Counted from the stretch's first letter, positions 1-8,472 are shown. The stretch is 64,000 nucleotides of DNA from Vallicoccus soli (GCF_003594885.1 NZ_QZEZ01000007.1:62001-126000); one strand, 5' to 3'. Program-made: numbers and translations. The notes: a model not told the origin generated them from the sequence alone.

Positions 1-84
1 CCCGACCGGCGTGGCCGCCCAGTCCACCCGGGCCATGAGGGCGCCGGCGGCCCCGCCGCCCGCGAAGAGCCCGTCCCCCGCCAC
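1..84 (-). CDS. Start of a PAS/GAF-type signalling protein (partial, runs off the left edge)
   Basis: Only the first 28 codons are inside the window. An AGGAGG-like ribosome site (reverse complement of 91-97) lies six bases before the GTG at 84; a second GTG at 87 is closer to the site and less likely. The reading begins VAGDGLFAGGGAAGALMARV and continues DWAATPVG. From family knowledge, the pattern 'FAGGG..GALMR..DWAATPLG' is a common N-terminus of actinobacterial PAS/GAF sensor kinases and SpoIIE-type phosphatases. The catalytic part lies outside the window, so the output domain is unknown. It is read in the same direction as the downstream-facing TetR gene, 43 bases away. Confidence 0.5.
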   Translation of the reverse strand, partial: MAGDGLFAGGGAAGALMARVDWAATPVG

Positions 85-127
85 CACGGTCCTCCTCGCG
101 ACGCCGCCCCGACGACCGGGACGGGCG

Positions 128-715
128 TCATCGTGCCACCCGGCCCCCCGGCCCGCCCGGCGGGCGCAGCCCCCCGGCGAGCAGGTCGACGAGCCGCTCG
201 AAGCTCTCGTCGCGGTCGAGCGGGAGGCCGTACCCCCCGGCGGCCTCGAGCGCGCAGAAGCCGTGCAGCGCGGCCCGCACGGCCCGGACGGCGTGGACGG
301 CGTCGTCGCCCTCGAGGCCCCAGCCGCGCAGGACGGCGGTGAGCACGCCGACGAGGTCCGCGGCGGCGGCGGTGAGCTCCTCGTCGTCCGCGGCGGGGGC
401 ACGCTGCAGCGCCTCGTACGTCCCGGGGTGGTCACGCGCCCAGGCCCGGTACGCCCGCGCCACGGCGCGGAGCGCGTCGGGGCCGCTGCGCCCCACGGCC
501 GCCTCGCGCAGGGCCGCGGCGAGCCCGCGCAGGCCGGCGAGCGCGACCCGCCGGCGCAGGTCGGGGAGGCCGTCGACGTGCTTGTAGAGCGAGGGGACCC
601 GCACGCCGAGCTGCTCGGCGACCGTGGCGAGGGTGGTGGCGGCCCACCCGGCCGCGTCGGCCCGGGCCGCGGCCGCGGCCACGACCCGCTCGGGGGTCAG
701 CCCCGCGCGCGGCAT
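128..715 (-). CDS. TetR/AcrR family transcriptional regulator
   Basis: A 195-residue repressor-like protein. Residues about 8-55 form the TetR helix-turn-helix (TPERVV..AAARADAAGW, then LATVAEQLGVRVPSLYKHV). The remainder resembles the WHG-type ligand domain (RAYRAWARDHPGTYEAL). The start ATG at 715 overlaps the stop of the upstream alpha/beta hydrolase by ATGA, so the two genes are translationally coupled and share one promoter. A palindrome with GGCTAA/TTAGCC arms at 1539-1555 covers that promoter, so I infer autoregulation together with the hydrolase. The ligand is unknown. Family assignment is firm; the regulated target is inferred from position. Confidence 0.85.
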   Translation of the reverse strand: MPRAGLTPERVVAAAAARADAAGWAATTLATVAEQLGVRVPSLYKHVDGLPDLRRRVALAGLRGLAAALREAAVGRSGPDALRAVARAYRAWARDHPGTYEALQRAPAADDEELTAAAADLVGVLTAVLRGWGLEGDDAVHAVRAVRAALHGFCALEAAGGYGLPLDRDESFERLVDLLAGGLRPPGGPGGRVAR

Positions 716-1518
716 CAGGCGACCGCCGCGCGGCGGGCGAGCGCCAGCACGGCGGGCGTGACGACGTCGGGGCGCTCGAGGTGCGGGTAGTGCCCGGCGC
801 CGTCGACGAGCAGCACGTCCGCCGGCCCGCCGAGCGCCGCGGCGGTGCGCCGCGCCTCCTCGGCGGGGTCGGCGAAGTCGGGGTCCTGGCATCCCACGAC
901 GACGAGGGCCGGCGCCCGCACGTCGCCGAGCACGGCCTCCGACGCCGCGTGGCCGGCCCGCGCCATCGCCGCGACGGCCGCCCAGCGCCCGGGCTCGCGC
1001 AGGTTCGCGGCCAGGGCGCGGCGGTGCTCGGCGAGGTCGTCGGGGCGGGTGCCGTAGAGCGAGGGGACGTACGCCGACCACAGCGGGCGGCCCAGCGGGG
1101 TGCGGGCCACGAGCCACGCCGCCGCGCGCTGGCCCCGGGTGCGCGGCACGTCGCGCACGAACGCGCCGCTGAGCACCAGCCCGGCGACGAGGTCCGGGCG
1201 CCGGGCCGCGGCGACGACCGCCGCGCCGCCGGAGTAGCTGCTGCCCACGAGGACGGCCGGGCCGCCGAGCTCCTCGACCAGGGCGAGGAGGTCGCCGGCG
1301 ACCGCGGTGGTGCTGACGTCGTCCCAACCGGTGCTGGCGTCGCCGTGGCCGCGCAGGTCGAGCGCGGCGACGCGGTGCCCCGCGGCGCGCAGGGCGGGCG
1401 CGAGGCGCCGGTACGTGCCGCGCAGGTCGCCCATCCCGTGGGCGAGGACGACGAGCGGGCCGTCGCCGGCCACGTCGTACCCGAGCGTGCCGCCGGGCCG
1501 GTGCAGGGTGCCGAGCAC
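715..1518 (-). CDS. Alpha/beta hydrolase
   Basis: A 267-residue alpha/beta-fold hydrolase. It shows the oxyanion-side motif HGMGD (residues about 26-30), a nucleophile elbow GSSYSGG and a C-terminal catalytic histidine in GAGHYPHLERP. The start is GTG at 1518, preceded by AGGAGG five bases upstream; an upstream in-frame ATG at 1584 would run through the promoter/operator and is rejected. It is the first gene of a two-gene operon with the TetR regulator and is probably induced by a molecule that regulator binds. Substrate cannot be told from sequence; esterase, lactonase or C-C hydrolase are all possible. The fold assignment is secure. Confidence 0.85.
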   Translation of the reverse strand: MLGTLHRPGGTLGYDVAGDGPLVVLAHGMGDLRGTYRRLAPALRAAGHRVAALDLRGHGDASTGWDDVSTTAVAGDLLALVEELGGPAVLVGSSYSGGAAVVAAARRPDLVAGLVLSGAFVRDVPRTRGQRAAAWLVARTPLGRPLWSAYVPSLYGTRPDDLAEHRRALAANLREPGRWAAVAAMARAGHAASEAVLGDVRAPALVVVGCQDPDFADPAEEARRTAAALGGPADVLLVDGAGHYPHLERPDVVTPAVLALARRAAVA

Positions 1519-1538
1519 GGGAACCTCCTGAGCCTGTG

Positions 1539-1555
1539 GGCTAAGTACATTAGCC
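1539..1555 (-). promoter_or_regulatory. Operator-like palindrome over the hydrolase-tetR promoter
   Basis: Perfect 6-bp arms GGCTAA and TTAGCC separated by five bases. On the minus strand the right half contains TAATGT (1547-1552), a good -10 hexamer, followed about 28 bases later by the GTG start at 1518 with its AGGAGG. A TetR dimer bound here would block this -10 box. It is AT-rich compared with everything around it. Binding is inferred. Confidence 0.6.
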
Positions 1556-1616
1556 AGCATGCACCCGCCCGTACCGTCCGTCAAGGCCGGCGACGCCCGC
1601 AGGGCCCGCCCGCCCC

Positions 1617-1622
1617 TAGGCT
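1617..1622 (+). promoter_or_regulatory. Leaderless-type -10 box (TAGGCT) for the HAD phosphatase
   Basis: TAGGCT lies exactly six bases before the ATG at 1629, and no Shine-Dalgarno sequence is present. Transcription would start at or next to the start codon. The same arrangement recurs at several genes in this window. No clear -35 box. Confidence 0.5.
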
Positions 1623-1628
1623 CGCGCC

Positions 1629-2408
1629 ATGACCGAGCGCCGCGAGACGGAGTGCTGGCTCACCGACATGGACGGCGTGCTCGTCCACGAGGGGCAGGCC
1701 CTGCGCGGGGCCGCCGAGTTCCTGCAGCGCCTGGTCGACCGCGAGCGGCGCTTCCTCGTCCTCACCAACAACTCGATCTTCACCCCGCGCGACCTCAGCG
1801 CGCGGCTGGCCCGCAGCGGCCTGCTCGTGCCGGAGGAGGCCATCTGGACCTCCGCGCTGGCGACCGCCACCTTCCTCGCCGACCAGGCGCCCGGGGCGTC
1901 CTGCTACGTCATCGGCGAGGCCGGGCTCACCACCGCGCTGCACGAGGCCGGGTTCGTCATGACCGACACCGACCCGGACTACGTCGTCCTCGGGGAGACC
2001 CGCACCTACTCCTTCGAGGCCATCACCCGGGCCGTGCGGCTCGTCGGCGCCGGCGCCCGCTTCATCGCGACCAACCCCGACGCGACCGGGCCGTCCGCGG
2101 AGGGCCCGCTGCCCGCGACCGGCGCCATCGCCGCGATGATCACCCGCGCGACCGGGGCGGAGCCGTACTTCGTCGGCAAGCCCAACCCGATGATGTTCCG
2201 CAGCGCGATGAACCGGATCGACGCGCACTCGGAGACCACGACCATGGTCGGCGACCGGATGGACACCGACATCGTCGCCGGCATCGAGGCCGGCCTGCAG
2301 ACCGTGCTCGTCCTCAGCGGGTCGACGCGCCGCGACCAGGTCGAGCGGTTCCCGTTCCGCCCGAGCATGCTCCTGGAGTCGATCGCCGATCTCGTCGAGC
2401 ACGTCTGA
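1629..2408 (+). CDS. HAD-IIA family sugar/nucleotide phosphatase (NagD-like)
   Basis: A 259-residue haloacid-dehalogenase hydrolase. Motif I is TDMDGVLVHEG near residue 13 (nucleophile Asp and acid/base Asp), motif II is LTNNS near residue 49, the lysine of motif III sits in GKPNPMMF, and motif IV is GDRMDTDIVAG. The layout matches HAD subclass IIA enzymes, which dephosphorylate small sugar or nucleotide phosphates such as NMP, phosphoglycolate or pyridoxal phosphate. The start ATG at 1629 has no ribosome site but has a TAGGCT -10 box six bases upstream. It stands alone, divergent from the hydrolase-tetR operon. Exact substrate unknown. Confidence 0.85.
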   Translation: MTERRETECWLTDMDGVLVHEGQALRGAAEFLQRLVDRERRFLVLTNNSIFTPRDLSARLARSGLLVPEEAIWTSALATATFLADQAPGASCYVIGEAGLTTALHEAGFVMTDTDPDYVVLGETRTYSFEAITRAVRLVGAGARFIATNPDATGPSAEGPLPATGAIAAMITRATGAEPYFVGKPNPMMFRSAMNRIDAHSETTTMVGDRMDTDIVAGIEAGLQTVLVLSGSTRRDQVERFPFRPSMLLESIADLVEHV

Positions 2409-2515
2409 GCGCCCGTCGTCGGGGCTGACCGGGGTGCGGGGGTGGGGCTAGCCTCACCCCCGGGACGCCCGCCCGCCGGATGGGCGGGCCCGCCCGCGCG
2501 GAGGACGGTGACGGC

Positions 2516-3802
2516 ATGACCTCGACGACCCTCCCGCGCGGCGACCTGCGCAGCCCCGCCCCCGGTGCCGGACCGGAGCGCTCCTGGTGGTGGGACAGCG
2601 CCTACCTCCTGGCCGCCTTCCCGCTCGCCGTCACCTCCTTCTCCGTGCTCGTCACCGGCGTGGCCGCCTCGGCCGGCCTCCTCGTCACCCTCCTCGGCGT
2701 GCCGCTCGGCGTGCTCACCCTGCTGGCGGCGCGCTGGTTCGCGGTCGCCCAGCGGTGGGGCCTGCGGGCGGCGGGGCACGACGCGCCCGAGCCCCCGTAC
2801 GCCCCCCTGCGCCTCGGCACCCTGCGCGGCTGGGTCGAGCCGCTGCGCGAGGGGCAGCTGTGGCGCGACCTGCTGCACGGCCTGGTGTCGTCCCCGCTCG
2901 CCACGGTCACCTGGAGCGTGCTCGTGACGTGGTGGGCCGGGGCGCTGGGCGGGCTGACGTACCCGCTGTGGGTCTGGGCCGTGCCCCAGGACGGCGAGAC
3001 GCTCTTCGAGCTGCTCGGCCTGCCGACGGCGCTGGAGCAGGTCGCGTACGTGCTGCTCGGCGCCCTGTTCGCCGTCAGCCTGCCGGTGGTCTCCCGCGGG
3101 CTCGCGACGGCGCACGCCGCCCTCGGGCGGACGCTGCTCACGGGGCAGGGCGCGGCCGAGCTGCAGCGCCGGCTGCGCCAGGTGTCCGCGAGCCGCGACT
3201 CGGCCGTGCAGGCCGAGGCCTCGGCCATGCGCCGGCTCGAGCGCGACCTGCACGACGGGCCGCAGCAGCGCCTCGTGCGGCTCACCATGGACCTCAGCGC
3301 CGCCCAGCGCCGGCTCGAGAGCGACCCGGAGACCGCCAAGCCGCTCGTCGCCGAGGCGCTCGCCCAGACCCGCGAGGCGCTCGGCGAGCTGCGGGCGCTC
3401 TCGCGCGGCATCGCCCCGCCGATCCTCACCGACCGCGGGCTCCCGGCGGCGCTCGCCGCCGTGGCCTCGCGCTGCACCGTGCCGGTCGACCTCGACGTGC
3501 GCCTCGCCGAGGGCGAGCGCCTGCCCGCGCACGTGGAGAGCGGCGCGTACTTCGTCGTGACCGAGGCGCTCACCAACGTCGCCAAGCACAGCGGCGCGAC
3601 GGCGGCCCGGGTGCGGGTCGACCGCTCCGGCGGCTGGCTGCGCATCGTCGTCGAGGACGACGGGCACGGCGGCGCGCACGCGGCGAAGGGGCACGGGCTG
3701 GCCGGGCTCGTCGAGCGCACCGCGGCGCTCGAGGGCGGGCTCGACGTCGACAGCCCGCCCGGCGGGCCCACCGTCCTGCGCGCGGTGCTGCCGTGCGGGT
3801 GA
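2516..3802 (+). CDS. NarL/DesK-class sensor histidine kinase with putative sensor domain
   Basis: A 428-residue membrane sensor kinase. Residues about 20-195 hold four hydrophobic segments of the actinobacterial 'putative sensor' type. Then comes a HisKA_3 dimerisation domain with the phosphoacceptor His246 in RDLHDGPQQRL, and an HATPase_c domain with an N-box (EALTNVAKHSGA) and a G-box (VVEDDGHGG, GHGLAGLVERT). Start ATG 2516 follows a GGAGGA site; an upstream in-frame ATG at 2480 lacks one. The partner response regulator starts 25 bases downstream. The signal is unknown; such pairs often watch the membrane. Confidence 0.9.
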   Translation: MTSTTLPRGDLRSPAPGAGPERSWWWDSAYLLAAFPLAVTSFSVLVTGVAASAGLLVTLLGVPLGVLTLLAARWFAVAQRWGLRAAGHDAPEPPYAPLRLGTLRGWVEPLREGQLWRDLLHGLVSSPLATVTWSVLVTWWAGALGGLTYPLWVWAVPQDGETLFELLGLPTALEQVAYVLLGALFAVSLPVVSRGLATAHAALGRTLLTGQGAAELQRRLRQVSASRDSAVQAEASAMRRLERDLHDGPQQRLVRLTMDLSAAQRRLESDPETAKPLVAEALAQTREALGELRALSRGIAPPILTDRGLPAALAAVASRCTVPVDLDVRLAEGERLPAHVESGAYFVVTEALTNVAKHSGATAARVRVDRSGGWLRIVVEDDGHGGAHAAKGHGLAGLVERTAALEGGLDVDSPPGGPTVLRAVLPCG

Positions 3803-3827
3803 GGGCGCTGCCGCGGGGGCCGCGGGC

Positions 3828-4469
3828 GTGAGGGTGGTGCTGGCCGAGGACTCGGTGCTGCTGCGCGAGGGCCTGGTGCGCCTCCTCGAGGAGGCCGGCT
3901 GCGCCGTCGTCGCGGCCGTGGGCGACGGCCCCTCCCTCGTCCGGGCGGTGCGCGAGCACCGCCCGGACGTCGCCGTCGTCGACGTGCGCATGCCGCCGAC
4001 GCACACCGACGAGGGCCTGCGCGCCGCGCTCGAGGCGCGCGCCGCGGTGCCCGGCACGGGGGTGCTGGTGCTGTCGCAGTACGTCGAGGAGGCGTACGCC
4101 CGCGACCTGCTCGGCGACCGCGCGGGCGGCGTCGGCTACCTGCTCAAGGACCGGGTCAGCGCCCTCGACGAGCTCGCGGACGCCGTGGAGCGGGTCGCCG
4201 CCGGGGGCACCGTGCTCGACCCCGACGTCGTGGCCCAGCTCTTCGCCCGCTCGCGCCGCGACCCGCTGGAGGCGCTCTCGCCGCGGGAGCGGGAGGTGCT
4301 CGGGCTCATGGCCGAGGGCCGCACGAACCGGGCCGTCGCCCGGCACCTCGGGGTGAGCGACGGCGCGGTCGAGAAGCACGTCTCGTCGATCTTCACCAAG
4401 CTCGACCTGCTGCCGAGCGACGACGACCACCGCCGGGTGCTCGCCGTGCTGCTGTGGCTGGCCGGCTGA
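3828..4469 (+). CDS. NarL/LuxR-family response regulator
   Basis: A 213-residue regulator beginning at GTG 3828. The receiver domain has acidic residues in VVLAEDS, the phosphorylatable Asp52 in VVDVRMPP and Lys in YLLKDRV. The C-terminal LuxR-type helix-turn-helix (LSPREREVLGLMAEGRTN, then VEKHVSSIFTKL) binds DNA. Its place directly after the histidine kinase makes it that kinase's cognate partner. The C-terminus has the PSDDDHRRVLAVLLWL extension usual in the actinobacterial subgroup. Target genes unknown. Confidence 0.9.
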   Translation: MRVVLAEDSVLLREGLVRLLEEAGCAVVAAVGDGPSLVRAVREHRPDVAVVDVRMPPTHTDEGLRAALEARAAVPGTGVLVLSQYVEEAYARDLLGDRAGGVGYLLKDRVSALDELADAVERVAAGGTVLDPDVVAQLFARSRRDPLEALSPREREVLGLMAEGRTNRAVARHLGVSDGAVEKHVSSIFTKLDLLPSDDDHRRVLAVLLWLAG

Positions 4470-4472
4470 GCC

Positions 4473-5204
4473 TCAGCGCGAGGGCGGCGACGGGCCGTCG
4501 GGCTGCCCCGTGGTGCCGCCGACACCCTCCACGACCTGCTGCGCGAGGTCCCGGAGCTTGACGTTGCGGCCCTGGGAGGCGCGTCGCAGGATGCCGAAGG
4601 CCTCCTCGGCGCCGCACCGGTTCTGGGCCATGATCACGCCCTTGGCCTGCTCGATCACCGCCCGGCTGGCCATCGCGGCCTGCATGTCGGAGGCGAGCTT
4701 GGCGATGTCGGTGTAGGCCACCGCGTTGGCCACCGCCACGGCGAGGTGCGCCGCGAGCTCGCGGGCCACCTCCTCGCTGCGCTCGGTGAACGCCGCCGGC
4801 CGCCGGCTGTAGCAGTTGAGCGCCCCCACGACCTCGCACTGCAGCGGCAGCGGCACCGACATCGAGCTCAGGACGCCGGCCTCGACGGCGCGGGGGGCGT
4901 AGTCCGGCCAGCGGGTCTCGGTGCGCATGTCCGGCACGTGCAGCACCGTGCCGGAGGTGCCGGCGTCGATGCAGGGGCCGTAGCCCGCGCCGTACTGCAG
5001 CTCGTCGGCCGCGAGCGCCATCTCGCCCGCGTGGGCCGCGGTCCACGGCCGGTCCTGCCGCACGAGCGTCAGGGACACCTCGTCGGCGCCCTCCACCACC
5101 TCGTTCGCGATCCGCACGATCCGCTGCAGCACCTCGTCGAGGGACGCGCCGCCGAGCTCGACGGCGAGGAGCGACGTGAGGACGTCGGGGGGCAGCAGGC
5201 TCAC
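4473..5204 (-). CDS. GAF-ANTAR domain protein (RNA-binding antiterminator type)
   Basis: A 243-residue protein. An N-terminal GAF domain (residues about 20-165, with the typical CPYG-like region replaced by GYGPCIDAGTSGTVLHV) is followed by an ANTAR domain (about 170-225) with the conserved VIEQAKGVIMA motif. From family knowledge, ANTAR proteins bind paired RNA hexaloops and prevent transcription termination when the sensory domain is triggered. The gene ends three bases from the stop of the convergent response regulator. Start GTG 5204 has no ribosome site but a TAGGCT -10 box seven bases upstream. The GAF ligand is unknown. Confidence 0.88.
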   Translation of the reverse strand: MSLLPPDVLTSLLAVELGGASLDEVLQRIVRIANEVVEGADEVSLTLVRQDRPWTAAHAGEMALAADELQYGAGYGPCIDAGTSGTVLHVPDMRTETRWPDYAPRAVEAGVLSSMSVPLPLQCEVVGALNCYSRRPAAFTERSEEVARELAAHLAVAVANAVAYTDIAKLASDMQAAMASRAVIEQAKGVIMAQNRCGAEEAFGILRRASQGRNVKLRDLAQQVVEGVGGTTGQPDGPSPPSR

Positions 5205-5211
5205 CCCGGGG

Positions 5212-5217
5212 AGCCTA
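5212..5217 (-). promoter_or_regulatory. Leaderless-type -10 box (TAGGCT) for the GAF-ANTAR gene
   Basis: TAGGCT on the minus strand, seven bases before the GTG start at 5204, without a Shine-Dalgarno sequence between. Matches the pattern at 1617, 35672 and 49290. Confidence 0.5.
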
Positions 5218-5251
5218 GCCGCCGCCGGCCCCCGCGCCCCCCGGGCGCGGA

Positions 5252-5284
5252 CGGGCCCCCGCCGCGGGGAGCGGCGGGGGCCCG
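5252..5284 (-). terminator. Intrinsic-type hairpin after the 5'-nucleotidase gene
   Basis: A perfect 14-bp stem (CGGGCCCCCGCCGC and its complement) with a five-base loop (5266-5270), 49 bases past the nucleotidase stop. There is no T-run, as is usual for actinobacterial terminators. Confidence 0.65.
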
Positions 5285-5289
5285 GTGGC

Positions 5290-5332
5290 CCTGCTGCGTG
5301 CTGCTGGTGCTGCTGTGCTGCTGCCGTGCTGC
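5290..5332. repeat. CTG-rich simple repeat in the 3' leader of the nucleotidase transcript
   Basis: Imperfect CTGCTG runs broken by GTG/CGTG between the nucleotidase stop codon and its terminator hairpin. It is low-complexity and untranslated; nothing more can be said. Confidence 0.5.
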
Positions 5333-7099
5333 TCAGCCCGCGGGGCGCACCCGGTCGGTCGCCGGGGCGGTGACGCCGGGGTTGGCCGCGAGGTAGTCGG
5401 TGAACGCGTCGAGGTCGACGGCGCCGTACACCCGGTCCTCGCCCTCGGTGAGGGTCGTGAAGCCGTCCCCGCCGTCGGCGAGGAAGTTGTTGACCGTCAC
5501 CCGGTACGAGGCGGCCGGGTCCACCGGCTCGCCGGCGATGCGGACGTCGCTCACGGTGCCGTCCGCCGCGAGGGCGTAGGTGAGGGTGGAGGAGGGCTGC
5601 AGCAGCCGGCCGGTCTCCTCCTGCTGCTCGAGCACGGCGACGAGCTCCTCGCCCGTCATCGTCTGGGTGACGAGGACGTTGCCGAACGGCTGGACCGTGA
5701 AGGCCTCGCGGTAGGTGACGACGCCCGGCGCCTCGCCGTCCGCGGACTCGGCCGCGACGAGGTCGGCGCGCACGCCGCCCGGGTTCATGAGCGCGACCTG
5801 CGCGCCCTCGTCCTGCGTGGCCGCGAGCTGCGCGTCGGCGATGAGGTCGCCGAGCGGCGTCTCGCCCTCGGCGTCGGCGGCGCGGGTGATGTCGCCGCCG
5901 ATGGTGCCGACCTCGCGCCCGGCGATCGGGGCGATGGCCTCGGCGTACTTGGCGATGAGGCGGGTGGTGGCGCGGTCCGGGCGGACGTCGCGCGTGACCG
6001 GGTGGTTCAGCGCCTCGGTGAGCGGGCGCACGACGTCGTTCGCGCGGCGGTCGATCGTCAGGTCGATCTCGGAGACGATGCGCCCGTTCGCGGCGCCCTG
6101 CACGACCGGGCGGCTGCGCCCGTCCGGGCCCTGCACGACGCAGTTGTACTGCTGGTGCGAGTGGCCGGTGAAGACCGCGTCCACCTCCGCCGCGGCGAGG
6201 CGGGCGATGGTGCCCGCGGCGCCCGGCAGGGTCGAGCAGGTGTTGAGGGCCACGCCCGTGCTGTCGCCCTGGTGGAGCAGGAGCACCTGCGCCTCGACCC
6301 CGCGGCGCGCGAGCTCCTTCGAGGCCTTGGCGATGGCCGCGACCTCGTCGGTGAACTGCAGCCCGGCGATCGCGGACGCCGAGACGATGGTCGGCGTCTC
6401 CTTGAGCGGCACCCCGATGAAGCCGACCTTGACGCCCTTCGGGAAGCGCTTGACCGCGGAGGCCGGCATGACCAGCCGCCCGGTGTCCTCGTCGACGACG
6501 TTCGCCGAGAGGTAGGTGAAGTCGGCGCCGGCGAAGCCGTCGCCGCCGAAGCAGCCCTCGGTCGGGTGGCAGCCGCCGTCCTGGATGCGGCGCAGCTCCG
6601 CGAGGCCCTCGTCGTACTCGTGGTTGCCCGTCGAGGAGGCGAACAGGCCCAGGCCGTTGAGGAACTCGACGGTCGGCTCGTCCTTCGCCGCGGCGGAGAG
6701 GAACGGCGTGCCGCCGATGTTGTCGCCGGCGGAAACGAAGACCGAGTAGTCCTGGTCGCGGTCCCGCCGCAGCTGCTTGACGTGCGTCGCGAGGTACTCC
6801 GCGCCGCCGACCGGCTCGAGCGTCTGGGGGGTCTGCCCGTCGGGGCCGAGGACGGTCAGGCGCGAGCTCGACCCGGTGGGGGGCTCGAGCTGGCCGTGGA
6901 AGTCGTTGATCCCGAGGATCTGGACCGTCGCGTAGCGGTCGTACCCGGCGCCCTGCGCCCCGGCGGGCGCGCCGGACGGGGCGGCCGAGGCGGGGGCGGC
7001 GGCCAGCGGGGCGAGCAGGGCCGCGCCGGCCGCCAGGACGGCGGCCCGGCGGACGGCGCGGGCGGGACGCGCGGCGCGTCCCTGACGTGCGGAGGGCAT
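5333..7099 (-). CDS. Secreted bifunctional UDP-sugar hydrolase/5'-nucleotidase
   Basis: A 588-residue exported phosphoesterase. Residues 1-37 form a signal peptide (arginine-rich start, AAVLAAGAALLAPLAAA, then APASAA). The metallophosphatase domain follows: ILGINDFHG, SAGDNIGG, STGNHEYDEG and TGHSHQQY are the metal-binding motifs. The C-terminal 5'-nucleotidase substrate domain runs from about residue 370 (AREVGTIGGD) to the end. It should hydrolyse extracellular nucleotides to nucleosides and phosphate. Start ATG 7099 is chosen because the signal peptide begins there; the open frame continues upstream to 8488 only because stops are rare at this GC content. A promoter-like TTGGTA-N18-TACCGT precedes it. 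Confidence 0.9.
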   Translation of the reverse strand: MPSARQGRAARPARAVRRAAVLAAGAALLAPLAAAPASAAPSGAPAGAQGAGYDRYATVQILGINDFHGQLEPPTGSSSRLTVLGPDGQTPQTLEPVGGAEYLATHVKQLRRDRDQDYSVFVSAGDNIGGTPFLSAAAKDEPTVEFLNGLGLFASSTGNHEYDEGLAELRRIQDGGCHPTEGCFGGDGFAGADFTYLSANVVDEDTGRLVMPASAVKRFPKGVKVGFIGVPLKETPTIVSASAIAGLQFTDEVAAIAKASKELARRGVEAQVLLLHQGDSTGVALNTCSTLPGAAGTIARLAAAEVDAVFTGHSHQQYNCVVQGPDGRSRPVVQGAANGRIVSEIDLTIDRRANDVVRPLTEALNHPVTRDVRPDRATTRLIAKYAEAIAPIAGREVGTIGGDITRAADAEGETPLGDLIADAQLAATQDEGAQVALMNPGGVRADLVAAESADGEAPGVVTYREAFTVQPFGNVLVTQTMTGEELVAVLEQQEETGRLLQPSSTLTYALAADGTVSDVRIAGEPVDPAASYRVTVNNFLADGGDGFTTLTEGEDRVYGAVDLDAFTDYLAANPGVTAPATDRVRPAG

Positions 7100-7131
7100 G
7101 GTGCTCCCGTGGTCGAGGTGCTGACCGCGGG

Positions 7132-7161
7132 ACGGTAACCCGCCGCCGGGGCCCCTACCAA
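7132..7161 (-). promoter_or_regulatory. Candidate promoter of the 5'-nucleotidase gene
   Basis: On the minus strand, TTGGTA (7156-7161) and TACCGT (7132-7137) are separated by 18 bases. A leader of about 25 bases with a GGGAG site follows before ATG 7099. Confidence 0.5.
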
Positions 7162-7215
7162 GGGGTGCCACCGGATCGCCACCGCCCCTTCCGCCGCGGC
7201 GCCACCCGGCGGGGG

Positions 7216-8154
7216 TCAGACCGTGACCGCCGCCGGCTGCGCGAGCCCCGCGACGACCTCGGCGAGCACCGCGTCGGCGTCCTCGTGCGGCACCTGGCAG
7301 GTGCCCGCGGCGAGGTGGCCGCCGCCGCCGTACCGCAGGCAGACCGCGCCCACGTCGACCGGCGAGCTGCGGTCGATGATCGACTTGCCCACCGCGAGCA
7401 CGGTGTTCTGCTTCTGCTTGCCCCAGAGGACGTGCACCGAGACGCGGGCCTGGGGGAAGAGCGCGTACACGACGAACCGGTTGCCGGCGTGCACGACCTC
7501 CTCGCCGCGCAGGTCGACCACGACGACGTCGCCGACGACGCGGCTGACCCGCCAGAGCTGGGCGACGAACGCGTCGTGCTGGGCGCGGTAGAGCTGCGCG
7601 CGCTCGGCGACGTCCGGCAGCGCCAGGATGGCCTCGACGTCCTGGTGCTCGATGACGGCGTCGATGAGCTGCATCATCAGCTGGTAGTTCGAGATGCGGA
7701 AGTCGCGGAAGCGGCCGAGGCCGGTGCGGCTGTCCATGAGGAAGTTGAGCAGGGTCCAGCCGGTCGGGGCGAGGACCTCGTGCAGCTGGTACTGCGCGGA
7801 GTCCGCGCGGTCGACCGCCTCCATGAGCTCGGCCGAGACCTGCGGGAACGTGGCCGCGCCGCCGAAGTGGTCGTAGACCACCCGCGCCGCGGACGGGGCG
7901 TGCACGTCGATGACGTGGTTGGCGGCGCCGCCGCCGGTGCGCAGGCCCTCGGAGTGGTGGTGGTCGAAGACCGTGTGCGCCGCGGGCGCGTACGGCAGGT
8001 TCGTGAGGATGTCGCGGTCCGTGATCTCCACGGTGCCGTCCTGGACGTCCTTGGGGTGCACGAAGGTGATCTCGTCGATCAGCCCGAGGTGGCGGAGCAG
8101 GACCGCGCAGACGAGCCCGTCGAAGTCGGACCGCGTCACGAGGCGGTGGGTCAC
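7216..8154 (-). CDS. DHH-family phosphoesterase (exopolyphosphatase-like)
   Basis: A 312-residue DHH/DHHA1-type protein. The N-terminus has the metal motif RSDFDGLVCAVLL, and the signature DHHHSEG lies near residue 63. The C-terminal part carries the DHHA1-like glycine motif RYGGGGHLAAGTCQV. Family members cleave phosphodiester or pyrophosphate bonds (oligoribonucleotides, cyclic dinucleotides, polyphosphate, pAp). The 'exopolyphosphatase' name is inherited from annotation practice and is not proven here. Start ATG 8154 has GGAGG before it. It stands alone, divergent from the large secreted protein. Confidence 0.82.
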   Translation of the reverse strand: MTHRLVTRSDFDGLVCAVLLRHLGLIDEITFVHPKDVQDGTVEITDRDILTNLPYAPAAHTVFDHHHSEGLRTGGGAANHVIDVHAPSAARVVYDHFGGAATFPQVSAELMEAVDRADSAQYQLHEVLAPTGWTLLNFLMDSRTGLGRFRDFRISNYQLMMQLIDAVIEHQDVEAILALPDVAERAQLYRAQHDAFVAQLWRVSRVVGDVVVVDLRGEEVVHAGNRFVVYALFPQARVSVHVLWGKQKQNTVLAVGKSIIDRSSPVDVGAVCLRYGGGGHLAAGTCQVPHEDADAVLAEVVAGLAQPAAVTV

Positions 8155-8472
8155 GGGGGTCCTCCCGGTGCGGTGGTGCCGCCCGGGCTGGACGGCGTCC
8201 GTCCCATCGGCAGCCCGGCGGCCCGGCTTGAGCCGCGGCGAGCCGGCGCGCGGGCGGGCCCGCGGGCCGCGCTGCGCCCGTCCTGCCCCGGTCTGGGCAC
8301 CGCCTGATCGTGCCGTGCTCCGAAAGCACAGTCGGGCTTCGACCTTTCACGGGACGAAGTCCTTCCTCGGGCGGTCCCAAGGCCCTAGCGTCCTCCCCGA
8401 ACACCGACCCCCGGGGGAGGAGCGCCGTCCGCGACGCCGCGGCCGCACCCGGGGACACGCTCGAGGAGGAGC
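8155..8472. other. Divergent intergenic region, 318 bp
   Basis: No coding capacity recognised. It holds the upstream regions of the DHH gene (minus) and of the large secreted protein (plus). A TAGCGT -10-like box at 8386-8391 leaves a leader of about 75 bases before ATG 8473. A short hairpin GTGCT-ccgaa-AGCAC lies at 8315-8329. No tRNA or riboswitch fold recognised. Confidence 0.5.
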
